A program made the translations under genes and the position numbers. Below the pieces are notes generated by a model that saw nothing but the letters and a program-made list of their open reading frames with translations, was not told the origin of the DNA and did not search any database. A stretch of 39,383 bases of DNA from Lachnospiraceae bacterium (GTDB lineage: Bacteria; Bacillota; Clostridia; Lachnospirales; Lachnospiraceae), in NCBI GenBank assembly GCA_009911505.1, contig QXXL01000042.1, positions 1 through 39,383 on the forward strand, given 5' to 3'. Positions 31,553 to 39,351 of the stretch are shown in pieces (within the stretch, counting starts at the first letter, position 1; every line of letters begins with the position of its first letter).

Positions 31553-31613
31553 ATTATAGCATAGCGGAACGGTTTTCGGAATCCTATGGCAAAAAAGTAA
31601 GGTAAAAGTAAGG
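31553..31613. promoter_or_regulatory. Divergent control region: minus-strand -10 and direct-repeat operator
   Basis: On the minus strand TATAAT (31558-31553) lies 40 bases before the regulator start. On the plus strand AAGTAAGG occurs at 31595-31602 and again at 31606-31613, an 11-bp period, i.e. same face of the helix. Direct repeats of this spacing are typical for OmpR/LanR regulators upstream of lanFEG-like operons. A -10 candidate for the ABC operon is TAAACT near 31645. Confidence 0.6.
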
Positions 31614-31676
31614 ATACGAGAAAGTTAATGTCAGATTGGGGATGTAAACTAAAGAAAAAAGAAAGGAGAGTTTTTT

Positions 31677-32459
31677 ATGGACTATATTATCACAACTGAG
31701 CAGTTGACAAAGAAATATAAAAATTTTATTTCGGTCAATAAGGTTTCCATGCACATTCAGAAAGGCAGTATCTACGGTTTCCTTGGCCCTAATGGAGCGG
31801 GAAAATCTACTACAATGAAGATGTTGTTAGGGCTTACATCGCCTACAGGCGGAAGATTCACGGTTGACGGAGGCCATTTTCCAGATGACCGGATCAGCAT
31901 TTTAAAGAAAGTAGGTTCTTTTATCGAATCCCCGTCTTTTTACGCAAATCTGACAGGCCGGGAAAACCTTGATATTATCCGCAGAATTTTGGGGCTGCCG
32001 GAAAATGCGGTGAATGATGCATTGGAGTTAGTCGGTTTGGCAGAGTTTGGCAGCCGGCTTGCCAAAAAATATTCGTTGGGCATGAAACAGCGTCTTGGGC
32101 TTGCGGGAGCTTTGCTTGGGCGTCCGCCAATCCTGATTTTAGACGAACCTACAAATGGTCTTGACCCTTCCGGTATTCATGAAATCCGTAATCTGATAAA
32201 GTCATTGCCGAGCCTTTATGATTGCACCGTCCTAATATCTTCTCATATGCTGTCGGAAATAGAATTAATAGCAGATGATATCGGCATTCTTAATCATGGC
32301 CGGCTGCTGTTCGAGGGAAGTCTTGATGAACTTAGGCAGAATGCAGTACAGGCAGGTTTCGCAGCGGATAATAAGATTAGTTCCGCTAATTTGGAAGATT
32401 TGTTCCTTTCCATGATTGATAAGGATAATGCAGCCAGAAAGCAGAGGGCAAGGTTATGA
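31677..32459 (+). CDS. ABC ATPase, lantibiotic-resistance type (LanF/CprA-like)
   Basis: 260 residues: Walker A GPNGAGKSTTMKMLLGL, signature YSLGMKQRLGLAGALLG, Walker B ILILDEPTNGLDPSG, H-loop SSHMLSE. SD GAAAGGAGAG. It overlaps the first permease by ATGA (32456-32459). Expected to drive removal of lantibiotic-like peptides from the membrane with two permeases, LanFEG style. Confidence 0.92.
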   Translation: MDYIITTEQLTKKYKNFISVNKVSMHIQKGSIYGFLGPNGAGKSTTMKMLLGLTSPTGGRFTVDGGHFPDDRISILKKVGSFIESPSFYANLTGRENLDIIRRILGLPENAVNDALELVGLAEFGSRLAKKYSLGMKQRLGLAGALLGRPPILILDEPTNGLDPSGIHEIRNLIKSLPSLYDCTVLISSHMLSEIELIADDIGILNHGRLLFEGSLDELRQNAVQAGFAADNKISSANLEDLFLSMIDKDNAARKQRARL

Positions 32460-33180
32460 AAACACTTATCATTGAACTTCGGAAAGAAAAAAGGACTGGT
32501 GTTATTCCGCTGCTGTTATTAGTTGGTATCTTGGGAGCAGCCTATGCGTTTGTCAATTTTATTGTGCGCAAGGATACATTACTGAATCTTCCGTTAGCGC
32601 CGATGGACGTTCTTTTAACACAGCTTTACGGAATGATTATGGTATTGAACATGTTTGGTATGATTGTAGCCGCCTGTATGGTTTATAATATGGAATTTAA
32701 AGGAACTGCAATCAAAAAGATGTATATGCTGCCGATTAGTGTTCCTAAAATGTATCTGTCAAGTTTTTTATTCTAACAGTGTTACTTTTGACAGCGATTG
32801 TGTTACAGAATTTAGCTTTGTTAAAAATTGGTATCAGTGATTTGCCGAAGGGTACTTTTGAAATGGACACTTTGCTTAAATTTACAGCATATTCCTTTCT
32901 TACTTCTATGCCGACATTATCTTTTATGGTTTTGGTTTCCTCTCGCTCCACAAATATGTGGATGCCGCTTGGAATTGGAGTTGCCGGATTTTTAAGCGGA
33001 ATGGCCTTGGCAGGTTCAAATGTCAGTTTGCTATTGGTTCACCCATTCGTTGTAATGTTAAAGCCTGCTGTTGCTATGAGCGCACAGCCAGACAATGGAA
33101 TAGCTATTATAGCTATGGCGGAAACATTTTTGCTGTTAGGAATAGGCTTATGGATGGCGAAACATTTACGTTATGAATAG
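32456..33180 (+). pseudogene. First permease (LanE/CprB-like) broken by a one-base slip
   Basis: The frame from 32456 encodes MKTLIIELRKEKRTGVIPLL through KMYLSSFLF and stops at 32774-32776. The rest (ILTVLLLTAIVLQNLALL to MAKHLRYE) continues in the next frame to 33180. The break lies at a run of six T's (32764-32769); seven T's would give one continuous protein of about 241 residues with six membrane spans. This may be a true mutation, a slippage-controlled switch or a sequencing error. Everything else about the gene is intact. Confidence 0.8.
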
Positions 33181-33191
33181 GAGGGGTTTGT

Positions 33192-33956
33192 GTGAATTTT
33201 TTTGATTTATTAAAGATTGAATTTAAAAAGGTAAAGCGGTCGAAAATCGTTCCTTTGATATTTATTGCACCTTTGTTAGTAGTAATATCGGGAGTTGCCA
33301 ATTTAAGCAGGTATTTTTCCCCAGAATATACAAATGCATGGTCTGCCATGTTTATCCAGAGTGCATTAGTCTATGCGTATTATCTATTGCCATTTTCCAT
33401 GATTGTTGTATGTGTAATGATTGCAGGACGTGAAACGCAACATAATGGCATCCTGAAGATGCTGGCATTGCCAGTTAGCCGTTCTGCCTTATCTCTGGCA
33501 AAATTTGGGATTTTGATGTTTTACCTGTTTATGGAAATGGTTGTTTTCCTCATTGTGTTTTTGGTTACAGGTATCGTTGCTACACACACGGCAGGGATTA
33601 CAGATACCTTACCAGTATTTTATCTTGTAAAGTGGTGTGCAGGACTATTCCTTACGATGCTGCCATGTATAGCGGCTATGTGGGCAATCACAGTATTGTT
33701 TGATAAAGCATTGCTTTCCATAGGGCTTAATCTGTTTCTTGTTATTCCCGGCGTTTTAATCGCCAATACACCGCTTTGGACTGCGTATCCTTACTGTTAC
33801 AGCGGTTATCTGGTATCTTGTTCGCTGCATGATTTTACGGCAGAAGGCACAGGCACAGCATTTTCAGTATTTCCGTTTTTGCCATGTGCAATAGTGGTTT
33901 TTATATTAGCTCTTTTGTTGGCTGTTAAAAGATTTGGTAAGAAAGAAATGAGGTAA
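33192..33956 (+). CDS. Second permease (LanG/CprC-like)
   Basis: 254 residues from GTG 33192 (AGGAGGGG upstream): MNFFDLLKIEFKKVKRSKIV, then six hydrophobic segments with the ABC-2 style ending (AIVVFILALLLAVKRFGKKE). Similar in layout to the broken upstream permease, as expected for a LanE/LanG pair. Intact, so the ATPase might still work with this subunit alone. Confidence 0.85.
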   Translation: MNFFDLLKIEFKKVKRSKIVPLIFIAPLLVVISGVANLSRYFSPEYTNAWSAMFIQSALVYAYYLLPFSMIVVCVMIAGRETQHNGILKMLALPVSRSALSLAKFGILMFYLFMEMVVFLIVFLVTGIVATHTAGITDTLPVFYLVKWCAGLFLTMLPCIAAMWAITVLFDKALLSIGLNLFLVIPGVLIANTPLWTAYPYCYSGYLVSCSLHDFTAEGTGTAFSVFPFLPCAIVVFILALLLAVKRFGKKEMR

Positions 33957-33959
33957 ACC

Positions 33960-34256
33960 ATGGAAAAGAAAAAATTACAAAATATAAGTATTGCAGCCCT
34001 TATTATCAGTGTGCTGCCCTTTGCAACGCTGATTTCCGTATTTCTGCAAATTGTATTGCCCGATGGATTGCGTACAGTTTGGGGCGGTATCAATATTGCC
34101 TGTGTCATCATGGGGCTGTGTCTGTCTATCATCTGTGTTAAAAATAATGAAAGCCGGAGCCTGATAAATATTATCTCTACAATTATCAGCGCCTTGCTGC
34201 TGATGCTGGTTATCGGGATTATTATTCTGGCATTGTTTTTATCTTTTCTTCAATAG
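33960..34256 (+). CDS. Small membrane protein at the end of the lantibiotic-resistance operon
   Basis: 98 residues with three hydrophobic segments (IAALIISVLPFATLISVFLQ; GGINIACVIMGLCLSIICV; IISALLLMLVIGIIILALFL) and a basic start (MEKKKLQN). It begins 3 bases after the second permease and is part of the operon. Family not recognised. Confidence 0.7.
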   Translation: MEKKKLQNISIAALIISVLPFATLISVFLQIVLPDGLRTVWGGINIACVIMGLCLSIICVKNNESRSLINIISTIISALLLMLVIGIIILALFLSFLQ

Positions 34257-34329
34257 AAGGGAGAGCATGACTAAGAAAATACATAAATCTAAAATAAAGA
34301 AATCATTAAATTTAATGGTAATTTACACA

Positions 34330-34387
34330 CATCAAGGTGTACCGCAATGGGGGAATAAACTTCACTGTGGCACACCTTTTTTGATGG
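34330..34387. terminator. Terminator hairpin after the ABC operon
   Basis: CATCAAGGTGTACC pairs with GGCACACCTTTTTTGATG around a 25-base loop; GGTGT/ACACC is followed by TTTTTT. The outer arms CATCAA/TTGATG also pair, so it could act in both directions. Confidence 0.65.
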
Positions 34388-35074
34388 TGCGAAATTTGTC
34401 TGATTTTGTATTTTATGGCAGGTTTGCTTGGGTCGATTTGTAAGAATTAAACTAATACTGTTTTGCTTCAATTTATTGCTTCATGGAGGGCTGTTTTGAG
34501 CGCAAAGGGGTTAGGGGGATATGCCCCATAGAGGGAGCAGTACTTTATCGATAATTAACATCACAAACAGCGGAGAAAGGGGGCGCAGTTTCAGAAACTT
34601 TTTACGGCAGAATGAGGATAAATACAAACTGGCCTATACCACACAACCCTTTTTGCCTCCACAATATGGATGTCCGAATAGAACATTCCAACCATAAGGA
34701 ATATTGTGGATAACGGAACACAAACCAGATTTATTCCGTCAACATTCGGTCACCCAAATCTTTCATAATATATCTGTATGGCTGGACTTTAAATGATTCC
34801 GTTGTAGGCTCCTGATAATTTGTACAGAAAACCAAAACTGCACTCCCATTGGCAGTCCGAAATTCTCTGCCGTTTCAGTGGTATACTTGGACATGTATTA
34901 CCTGCTTCCATCTGGCGTCTATAACCATGATTCACATGGCGCATATCTGCAAGTTCCTGACAGCTATAGCCGTTCTGCTTTCTCTTTTCCTTTTATTTCA
35001 TTTGTAACAATTATTGCTAGAGATTTTCCAATGCTGTACAAAACCCAAAAGACCTGTGCCCATCAGCAAAGACC
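34388..35074. other. Long intergenic stretch with mobile-element-like debris
   Basis: No supportable gene in about 690 bases. A frame near 34535-34690 (SIINITNSGERGRSFRNFLR) looks like coding debris of unknown origin. A perfect 10-bp inverted repeat, TCCACAATAT (34658-34667) with ATATTGTGGA (34701-34710), encloses a nested ATTCC/GGAAT dyad. Confidence 0.45.
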
Positions 35075-35103
35075 TTGAAAATCTGTCGTTTAAATGCTAA
35101 AAT
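35075..35103 (+). promoter_or_regulatory. Promoter of the DtxR-family gene
   Basis: TTGAAA (35075-35080) and TAAAAT (35098-35103) with a 17-bp spacer, 32 bases before the start codon. Confidence 0.65.
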
Positions 35104-35135
35104 ATTACTGCAAATCAGTTTAAGGAGAAATAGTA

Positions 35136-35525
35136 ATGGGATATATTCAACATAAATCAGAGGAATCTATTGAAGATTATTTAGAAACCATATTGATATT
35201 AAGCAAACGCTTAACTGTTGTGCGGTCCATAGATATAGCTAACGAGCTTGACTTTTCAAAACCAAGCGTGAGTGTTGCAGTGAAAAACCTCAAAAACCGA
35301 AATTATATCACTGTATCAGGCGATGGGTATATCAGTTTGACAAAAACCGGAAAAGAACTTGCGGAAAAGGTTTATGAATGCCACAATCTGCTGACAGACT
35401 GGCTTGTACATTTAGGCGTAAACCCTGAAATTGCTGCTGCCGATGCCTGCAAGATGGAGCATGACATCAGCCCTGAAAGTTATGAGGCTATGAAAAAATA
35501 TATCCTGTCAATTTTAAAGCGATAG
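35136..35525 (+). CDS. DtxR/MntR family metal-dependent regulator
   Basis: 129 residues: winged HTH (SIEDYLETILILSKRLTVVR, ANELDFSKPSVSVAVKNLKN, YISLTKTGKELAEKV) and the short dimerisation/metal-binding domain with conserved residues of the family (HNLLTDWLVHLGV, AADACKMEHDISPESYEAM). The C-terminal SH3-like domain is absent, as in MntR-type members. It is a stand-alone gene with its own promoter and terminator; SD AAGGAGAAA. Likely senses iron or manganese. Its target is not visible in the window. Confidence 0.9.
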   Translation: MGYIQHKSEESIEDYLETILILSKRLTVVRSIDIANELDFSKPSVSVAVKNLKNRNYITVSGDGYISLTKTGKELAEKVYECHNLLTDWLVHLGVNPEIAAADACKMEHDISPESYEAMKKYILSILKR

Positions 35526-35527
35526 CC

Positions 35528-35577
35528 GCGCTTTAAACCATAAAATCCGATACCTTAAAGCGCTTATTTGTTTTTGT
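35528..35577 (+). terminator. Terminator after the DtxR-family gene
   Basis: GCGCTTTAA (35528-35536) pairs perfectly with TTAAAGCGC (35555-35563), followed by TTATTTGTTTTTG. Confidence 0.75.
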
Positions 35578-35630
35578 ATCTTTTTTATCACCTACCTTTT
35601 CTTAAATCACGGAATGCAACGGTTTACCCT

Positions 35631-35847
35631 TTTACAGTAATTTAAGTATTCTGTGCCATATAATTTAAGCAGCCATTTCTCCTCTGTACCTTTCAATAGA
35701 ACCGTCATAAAGCACAGAAGATTGGCAGCAAAAATAAATTACCGGAAATCATCAGCGCACCCGTGCAGAAAAACATAAATGCTGAATAAATAGGATTGTG
35801 GCACAGTGAATATACCCCTGTTGCCACAAGCCTGTTTCCCATAATTC
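35631..35847 (-). pseudogene. Isoprenylcysteine methyltransferase-like (ICMT) fragment
   Basis: The frame from about 35847 leftwards reads GIMGNRLVATGVYSLCHNPI, YSAFMFFCTGALMISGNLFF, then EEKWLLKLYGTEYLNYCK. This is the C-terminal half of ICMT-type membrane methyltransferases (conserved 'L.t.GvY...RNPiY', 'EE..L...yG.eY..Y'), although here CHNP replaces the usual RNP. Start and N-terminal spans are missing and no stop-to-start frame exists. Confidence 0.6.
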
Positions 35848-35903
35848 CTTCATCAATTTTGGAACGGAATACTGCAGCGAACCAGAGATATGCCCCTGGA
35901 GCT

Positions 35904-35969
35904 CAAACACGCTCTAGTACTCGATCCAGACTTCAATTCCTGTTCGGATGGAGTACTAGAATATGTTTT
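35904..35969. repeat. Palindromic dispersed repeat, copy 1
   Basis: CTAGTACTCGATCC (35914-35927) forms an inverted repeat with GGATGGAGTACTAG (35946-35959), and the outer flanks (CAAACACG / ATGTTTTG) also roughly pair. The left arm, 24 bases from 35904, recurs at 39307-39330 with one mismatch. The right part, in inverse orientation, matches 39316-39351. No coding function is seen in 35848-36013. Confidence 0.6.
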
Positions 35970-36013
35970 GCATCCTCAAGCGGCATTTCATGTATGACCA
36001 GTTCAAAAAGGTG

Positions 36014-36385
36014 TTAAACATTCCTGTAATCAAAATATGTTAGCCGATCATCAATAGGCGGCGACGGTCTGCCTATCTTTTTTAACATTTTTAAATTATC
36101 ATGTGTTCCTTTTGTTTCTATTTCCACCATTTCATTAATCAGCTTTGAAAAACGTGTTCCCTCTGAACAGCAAAGTATGAGCTTAAACTCATTCAAATGC
36201 TCATAGGCGTACAAGAGCATTTCATACATACATTTGCCGGAAGTAGAGGTAAGATTGTCGGGCTGTTCCTCTGGCGGTATTTCTGCAAATTTTTTCTGCG
36301 CCCTGCAAAAGCGGCTTAACAAGAAGTTATAGTGTTCGCCTGCCAGTGCCTCAAATAAATCCTCCTTGCTGTCATAGTATCAAAT
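36014..36385 (-). pseudogene. TetR-family regulator missing its DNA-binding domain
   Basis: The frame reads YYDSKEDLFEALAGEHYNFL, LSRFCRAQKKFAEIPPEEQP, MYEMLLYAYEHLNEFKLILC. YYDSKEDLF is the end of a TetR HTH ('Y.Y..SKE.LF') followed by a ligand-binding domain. A TGA directly precedes YYDSK and the HTH upstream is gone. The C-terminus (GRPSPPIDDRLTYFDYRNV) is also cut. An internal ATG at 36322 could give 102 residues but no DNA-binding function. Confidence 0.7.
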
Positions 36386-36510
36386 GAAGGAGGTAAGCAA
36401 CATGAAGCAGATTACCAACATTAGAAAACAGTTTTTCGCCACATTGATTAACGGCGTTTAGTTGCTGCAAACAGTACAGTGTATCCATTCTGTTTTCATT
36501 ATCATAAGCT

Positions 36511-37575
36511 CTATTTCCTATCTTTGAATCGTTCATACTCTGCGATTAGTTCTTGAAATTCTGAGTGGTTTTGCAACAGAGGTTCTTTTTCCATTGCAGA
36601 AAGGATTACAGGAATCATTTGCTCTGGTTGAGTGTCTTGTTTAGGTATGCGGTTAAATAATAATGTTTTATCCATATTCCATGGTTCACGCATCGCTGCA
36701 AGCATTTCTCTCAAAATGGAAATACATTTGTCGGCATCCTTTTCCGCAAAGGCGATTTCCAATGGTGCAGTGAATGCGCTATACTTCCACATTTCAAAAA
36801 GTGTGATCATCTGTGCCGATTTATCTGCTATCTTTTTTGCAGTGAGAAGTTCGTCGCACTCTAATTCAATACTCATCATTTTGTATAGTAGCAACTGAAC
36901 TTTGTTGAGGGCCAAATGCAATTCTCTCTGCAGATCCTCCGTTGCTTTCTCTGATTTTCCCTGATGTTTATCAATTTCAACTTGCAGCCAAAACTTATCG
37001 GCCATGCTGTAGACAATGTCGTTTCTGTCAGGCATTAAGTCCAATGTTTCCTGGGCTTTTTCATATTCTCCACTACGAAGATATCTGCTTGCCAACATAA
37101 AATTTGCGCTGTTGCTTATTTTTATGTCTATGCTTCCAGCGAGTCGATGATACCATTCAAGGATTTGCTCCTCATAGGCGCGCATTTCATCTGCAGTCAA
37201 GTCGGACATGGAAAGAAGTCCATCCAGTTGGAGTGTAAGAACATGCATGAGTCTCTCATTGTGAGGATACTCGTGGATCTTTTGCCCTACTGCTGTAAAC
37301 CCTTCTTCGAGTCCTTTATCTCCAACAAGCTTTCTAACCTCCTTGCAGAACAAATTAATTTCTTGCTGTGTTATATCTTCGTGAAAACAAAAAAGGGTGT
37401 TTAAGTCAATTTTTAACAATCGGGCTAACGGGGCTAAAAGTGAAATATCTGGACTGGTTGTTCCTTTTTCCCATTTACTGACTGCCGGAATAGATACATT
37501 GAGATATTTTGCAACTTGTTCCTGCGTGAGCCCTAATTCTTTTCTTTTTTCTTGTATAACTAAGTTCATAGGCAT
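36511..37575 (-). CDS. XRE-family regulator with long helical C-terminal domain
   Basis: About 354 residues from ATG 37575 (AAGGAGG 8 bases upstream); the frame is open to 37710 but that part lies in the promoter. N-terminal HTH: IQEKRKELGLTQEQVAKYLN, VSIPAVSKWEKGTTSPDISL. The remaining ~290 residues are helical with TPR-like periodicity (YLRSGEYEKAQETLDLMPDR, EIAFAEKDADKCISILREML). Such regulators may sense a peptide or protein through the helical domain. Two palindromes lie in its promoter region. Confidence 0.85.
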   Translation of the reverse strand: MPMNLVIQEKRKELGLTQEQVAKYLNVSIPAVSKWEKGTTSPDISLLAPLARLLKIDLNTLFCFHEDITQQEINLFCKEVRKLVGDKGLEEGFTAVGQKIHEYPHNERLMHVLTLQLDGLLSMSDLTADEMRAYEEQILEWYHRLAGSIDIKISNSANFMLASRYLRSGEYEKAQETLDLMPDRNDIVYSMADKFWLQVEIDKHQGKSEKATEDLQRELHLALNKVQLLLYKMMSIELECDELLTAKKIADKSAQMITLFEMWKYSAFTAPLEIAFAEKDADKCISILREMLAAMREPWNMDKTLLFNRIPKQDTQPEQMIPVILSAMEKEPLLQNHSEFQELIAEYERFKDRK

Positions 37576-37602
37576 AATAGAAGCCTCCTTATTGAGAATG
37601 TT

Positions 37603-37652
37603 ACAAAAGCTTTTGTTGACTTTATTATACTTGTGAATTTCCAAAATAACAA
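37603..37652 (-). promoter_or_regulatory. Promoter and palindromes of the TPR-XRE gene
   Basis: Minus strand TTGTTA (37652-37647) and TATAAT (37629-37624) with 17-bp spacing. The perfect 14-bp palindrome ACAAAAGCTTTTGT (37603-37616) lies just after the expected start site. A partial dyad, AACAATTGAGCAGTTGTT, overlaps the -35. Both fit autoregulation. Confidence 0.65.
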
Positions 37653-37737
37653 TTGAGCAGTTGTTAACTGAAGAATAATATTTTTGACAATAAGTTAATA
37701 TTAGGGGCAAGGCGTTTGTGCCATTGCCTCTAATTTA

Positions 37738-37950
37738 ATGTTACAGTTTGCCTTATGCGTTTTGGGGGCTGTTAAACTGATTGATGTATTGTTATATTTA
37801 GGTATTTTTGGAATATAAAATCCATTTATTGTTTTTGTTCTCTGTATTATTATTGGTGCTGCATTATATCTTGTGGGGCATGGCTGCTGGAAGCTATTGG
37901 TTCGCTACGTCAAGGCTGTCAGTAATACAAAACAGCGCTTGTCACTTTAA
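37738..37950 (+). pseudogene. Membrane protein gene interrupted by a stop codon
   Basis: From ATG 37738 the frame encodes MLQFALCVLGAVKLIDVLLY LGIFGI, then TAA, then in the same frame NPFIVFVLCIIIGAALYLVG HGCWKLLVRYVKAVSN to a stop at 37948-37950. Reading through would give a three-span protein of about 70 residues. No SD is obvious. A hairpin, GGGGCAAGGC/GCCATTGCCTC, precedes it at 37703-37732. Family unknown. Confidence 0.45.
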
Positions 37951-38071
37951 GAAACAGCTACTAAATAGCGAAATCAGTTGGAGTAACCCACAAAATTTGA
38001 TAGATAGCAGTCTATTATTCCGTAACACAAAGGGAAATTTGCTATTTTATGAAAATGTTAAAATTCGTTGC

Positions 38072-38100
38072 TTGTCGCAACGGGCAGTTTAGCCTACAAT
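38072..38100 (+). promoter_or_regulatory. Promoter of the membrane-anchored XRE gene
   Basis: TTGTCG (38072-38077) and TACAAT (38095-38100), 17-bp spacer, about 30 bases before the chosen start codon. Confidence 0.55.
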
Positions 38101-38131
38101 AATGGTGAAAATTGAAAGGAGGCTATCACGA

Positions 38132-38647
38132 ATGCTCAGCGAAAATATTAAAACAATCAGAAAATCAAAAGGACTTTCACAACAAGAGCTTGCTGTCAAG
38201 CTAAACATTGTGCGACAGACAGTTTCTAAATGGGAGCAAGGACTGTCAGTTCCTGACTCTGATATGTTAATTTCCTTATCGGAAGTGCTTGAAACACCTG
38301 TAAGCACGCTGTTGGGAGAGGCTGTTATCGAAACAGAAGTGGATACTTTAAAAGCCATTTCAGAAAAATTGGAGGTAATAAACTTGCAACTGGCGCAAAG
38401 GGAAACCAAGAGAAGAAAAATGATTCATTGGTCGCTTATTTCGATATGTGCGATCATAGTAATAGTTTTTGCAATCTTATTGGAATTAGAAAGCCCTTAC
38501 TTGGGGTGGAATTATAATGACCCTGAAACCGCTCTTCTCGGAGTGGCATTTCACTCATTTGAATGGATGTTTGTCAGAGTAGCGCCGATTATCCTTATTG
38601 GTGCAATCATATTGTTAAAATGCGGACATAAGAGTAGCGATTGTTGA
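38132..38647 (+). CDS. XRE-family regulator with C-terminal membrane domain
   Basis: 171 residues from ATG 38132 (GAAAGGAGG upstream; an in-frame ATG at 38102 is less well placed). HTH at 1-60 (ENIKTIRKSKGLSQQELAVK, NIVRQTVSKWEQGLSVPDSD), a linker helix, then two membrane spans (SLISICAIIVIVFAILLELE; MFVRVAPIILIGAIILLKC). HTH proteins tethered to the membrane are common in Firmicutes and may sense envelope state. Its original partner gene is not visible; the following DNA is decayed. Confidence 0.85.
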   Translation: MLSENIKTIRKSKGLSQQELAVKLNIVRQTVSKWEQGLSVPDSDMLISLSEVLETPVSTLLGEAVIETEVDTLKAISEKLEVINLQLAQRETKRRKMIHWSLISICAIIVIVFAILLELESPYLGWNYNDPETALLGVAFHSFEWMFVRVAPIILIGAIILLKCGHKSSDC

Positions 38648-38932
38648 CTATGATGGTGGTACTATCTTGGAATGTATCCAGACAGAAAACAGGAATGATG
38701 ATTTGATAGCTTTGCTAAGTCATTCAGATTAGAAGGATTGCTTTTTCATAGTGATGGGGGTTGCTGCTTTCGCAATGGTTCAAGCAAGTAACGAACCATA
38801 GGAATCAGGCCAGCAGCGGATGAAGCTTATAAACGAATGCGGAGTTTAGCTCAAAAGTACAATGTTGGTTTTTTTGATGTAAGCATGGATGACGGTGATA
38901 TTATTTTGCCGGATGGAACTATGATCGTGTAA
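38643..38932 (+). pseudogene. Two short coding remnants
   Basis: 38643-38732 reads VDYDGGTILECIQTENRNDD LIALLSHSD then stop, with no start codon. About 38790-38932 reads IGIRPAADEAYKRMRSLAQK, YNVGFFDVSMDDGDIILPDG then stop. Both look like ends of small proteins that I cannot assign. Confidence 0.35.
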
Positions 38933-39022
38933 TGCCCGGTTTATCTGTTCTTATTTATCATGTTTATCATGGATCTGCGCGTAGAGAAACAGCGGAATTT
39001 CTAAAATAAAAGGAGAAAGCGA

Positions 39023-39261
39023 ATGGAACTTAAAATCATCCCCAAATCGGATATTATTCCATCATATTATGACCTGGACTTTTGACCCATCTGAAAGTAT
39101 ATCATATATATGATCCTGCAAGCAGGGTGCATAGCTTGCAGTTTTCAGTGGGGGTATCAGAATACATGGGCATTGGAGAAAGTATATACCAAACGGTATC
39201 CATGCAATATGCGAAAGATGAAAGCGGAGGACTGACATTACTTACAATACAAAAGATATAG
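39023..39261 (+). pseudogene. Small unknown protein with two frameshifts
   Basis: ATG 39023, with AAGGAGAAA upstream, starts MELKIIPKSDIIPSYYD. The sense then moves to a second frame (TWTFDPSESISYI) and, across the TATATATA run near 39096-39103, to a third (YDPASRVHSLQFSVGVSEYM, QYAKDESGGLTLLTIQKI). Joined, this would be a protein of about 79 residues. Family not recognised. Confidence 0.45.
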
Positions 39262-39306
39262 TTATAGTTTTCGGGTTTTATATTTTGAGGATATCCAAAA
39301 TTAGTA

Positions 39307-39351
39307 CAAACACGCTCTAGTACTCCATCCGGCCAGAAATTGAAGTCCGGA
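39307..39351. repeat. Palindromic dispersed repeat, copy 2 (partial, at window end)
   Basis: CAAACACGCTCTAGTACTCC ATCC at 39307-39330 repeats 35904-35927 with one mismatch. The following bases to 39351 match 35925-35960 in inverse orientation. The right arm of the palindrome is missing here. Confidence 0.6.

Noticed and set aside
34267..34443. 58-codon frame from ATG 34267 with a fair SD
   Set aside because: It runs straight through the terminator hairpin at 34330-34387 and has no recognisable domain; probably a chance frame.
36402..36461. 19-codon frame MKQITNIRKQFFATLINGV on the plus strand with GAAGGAGG before it
   Set aside because: Very short, lies opposite the 5' side of the broken TetR gene, no support beyond the SD-like sequence.
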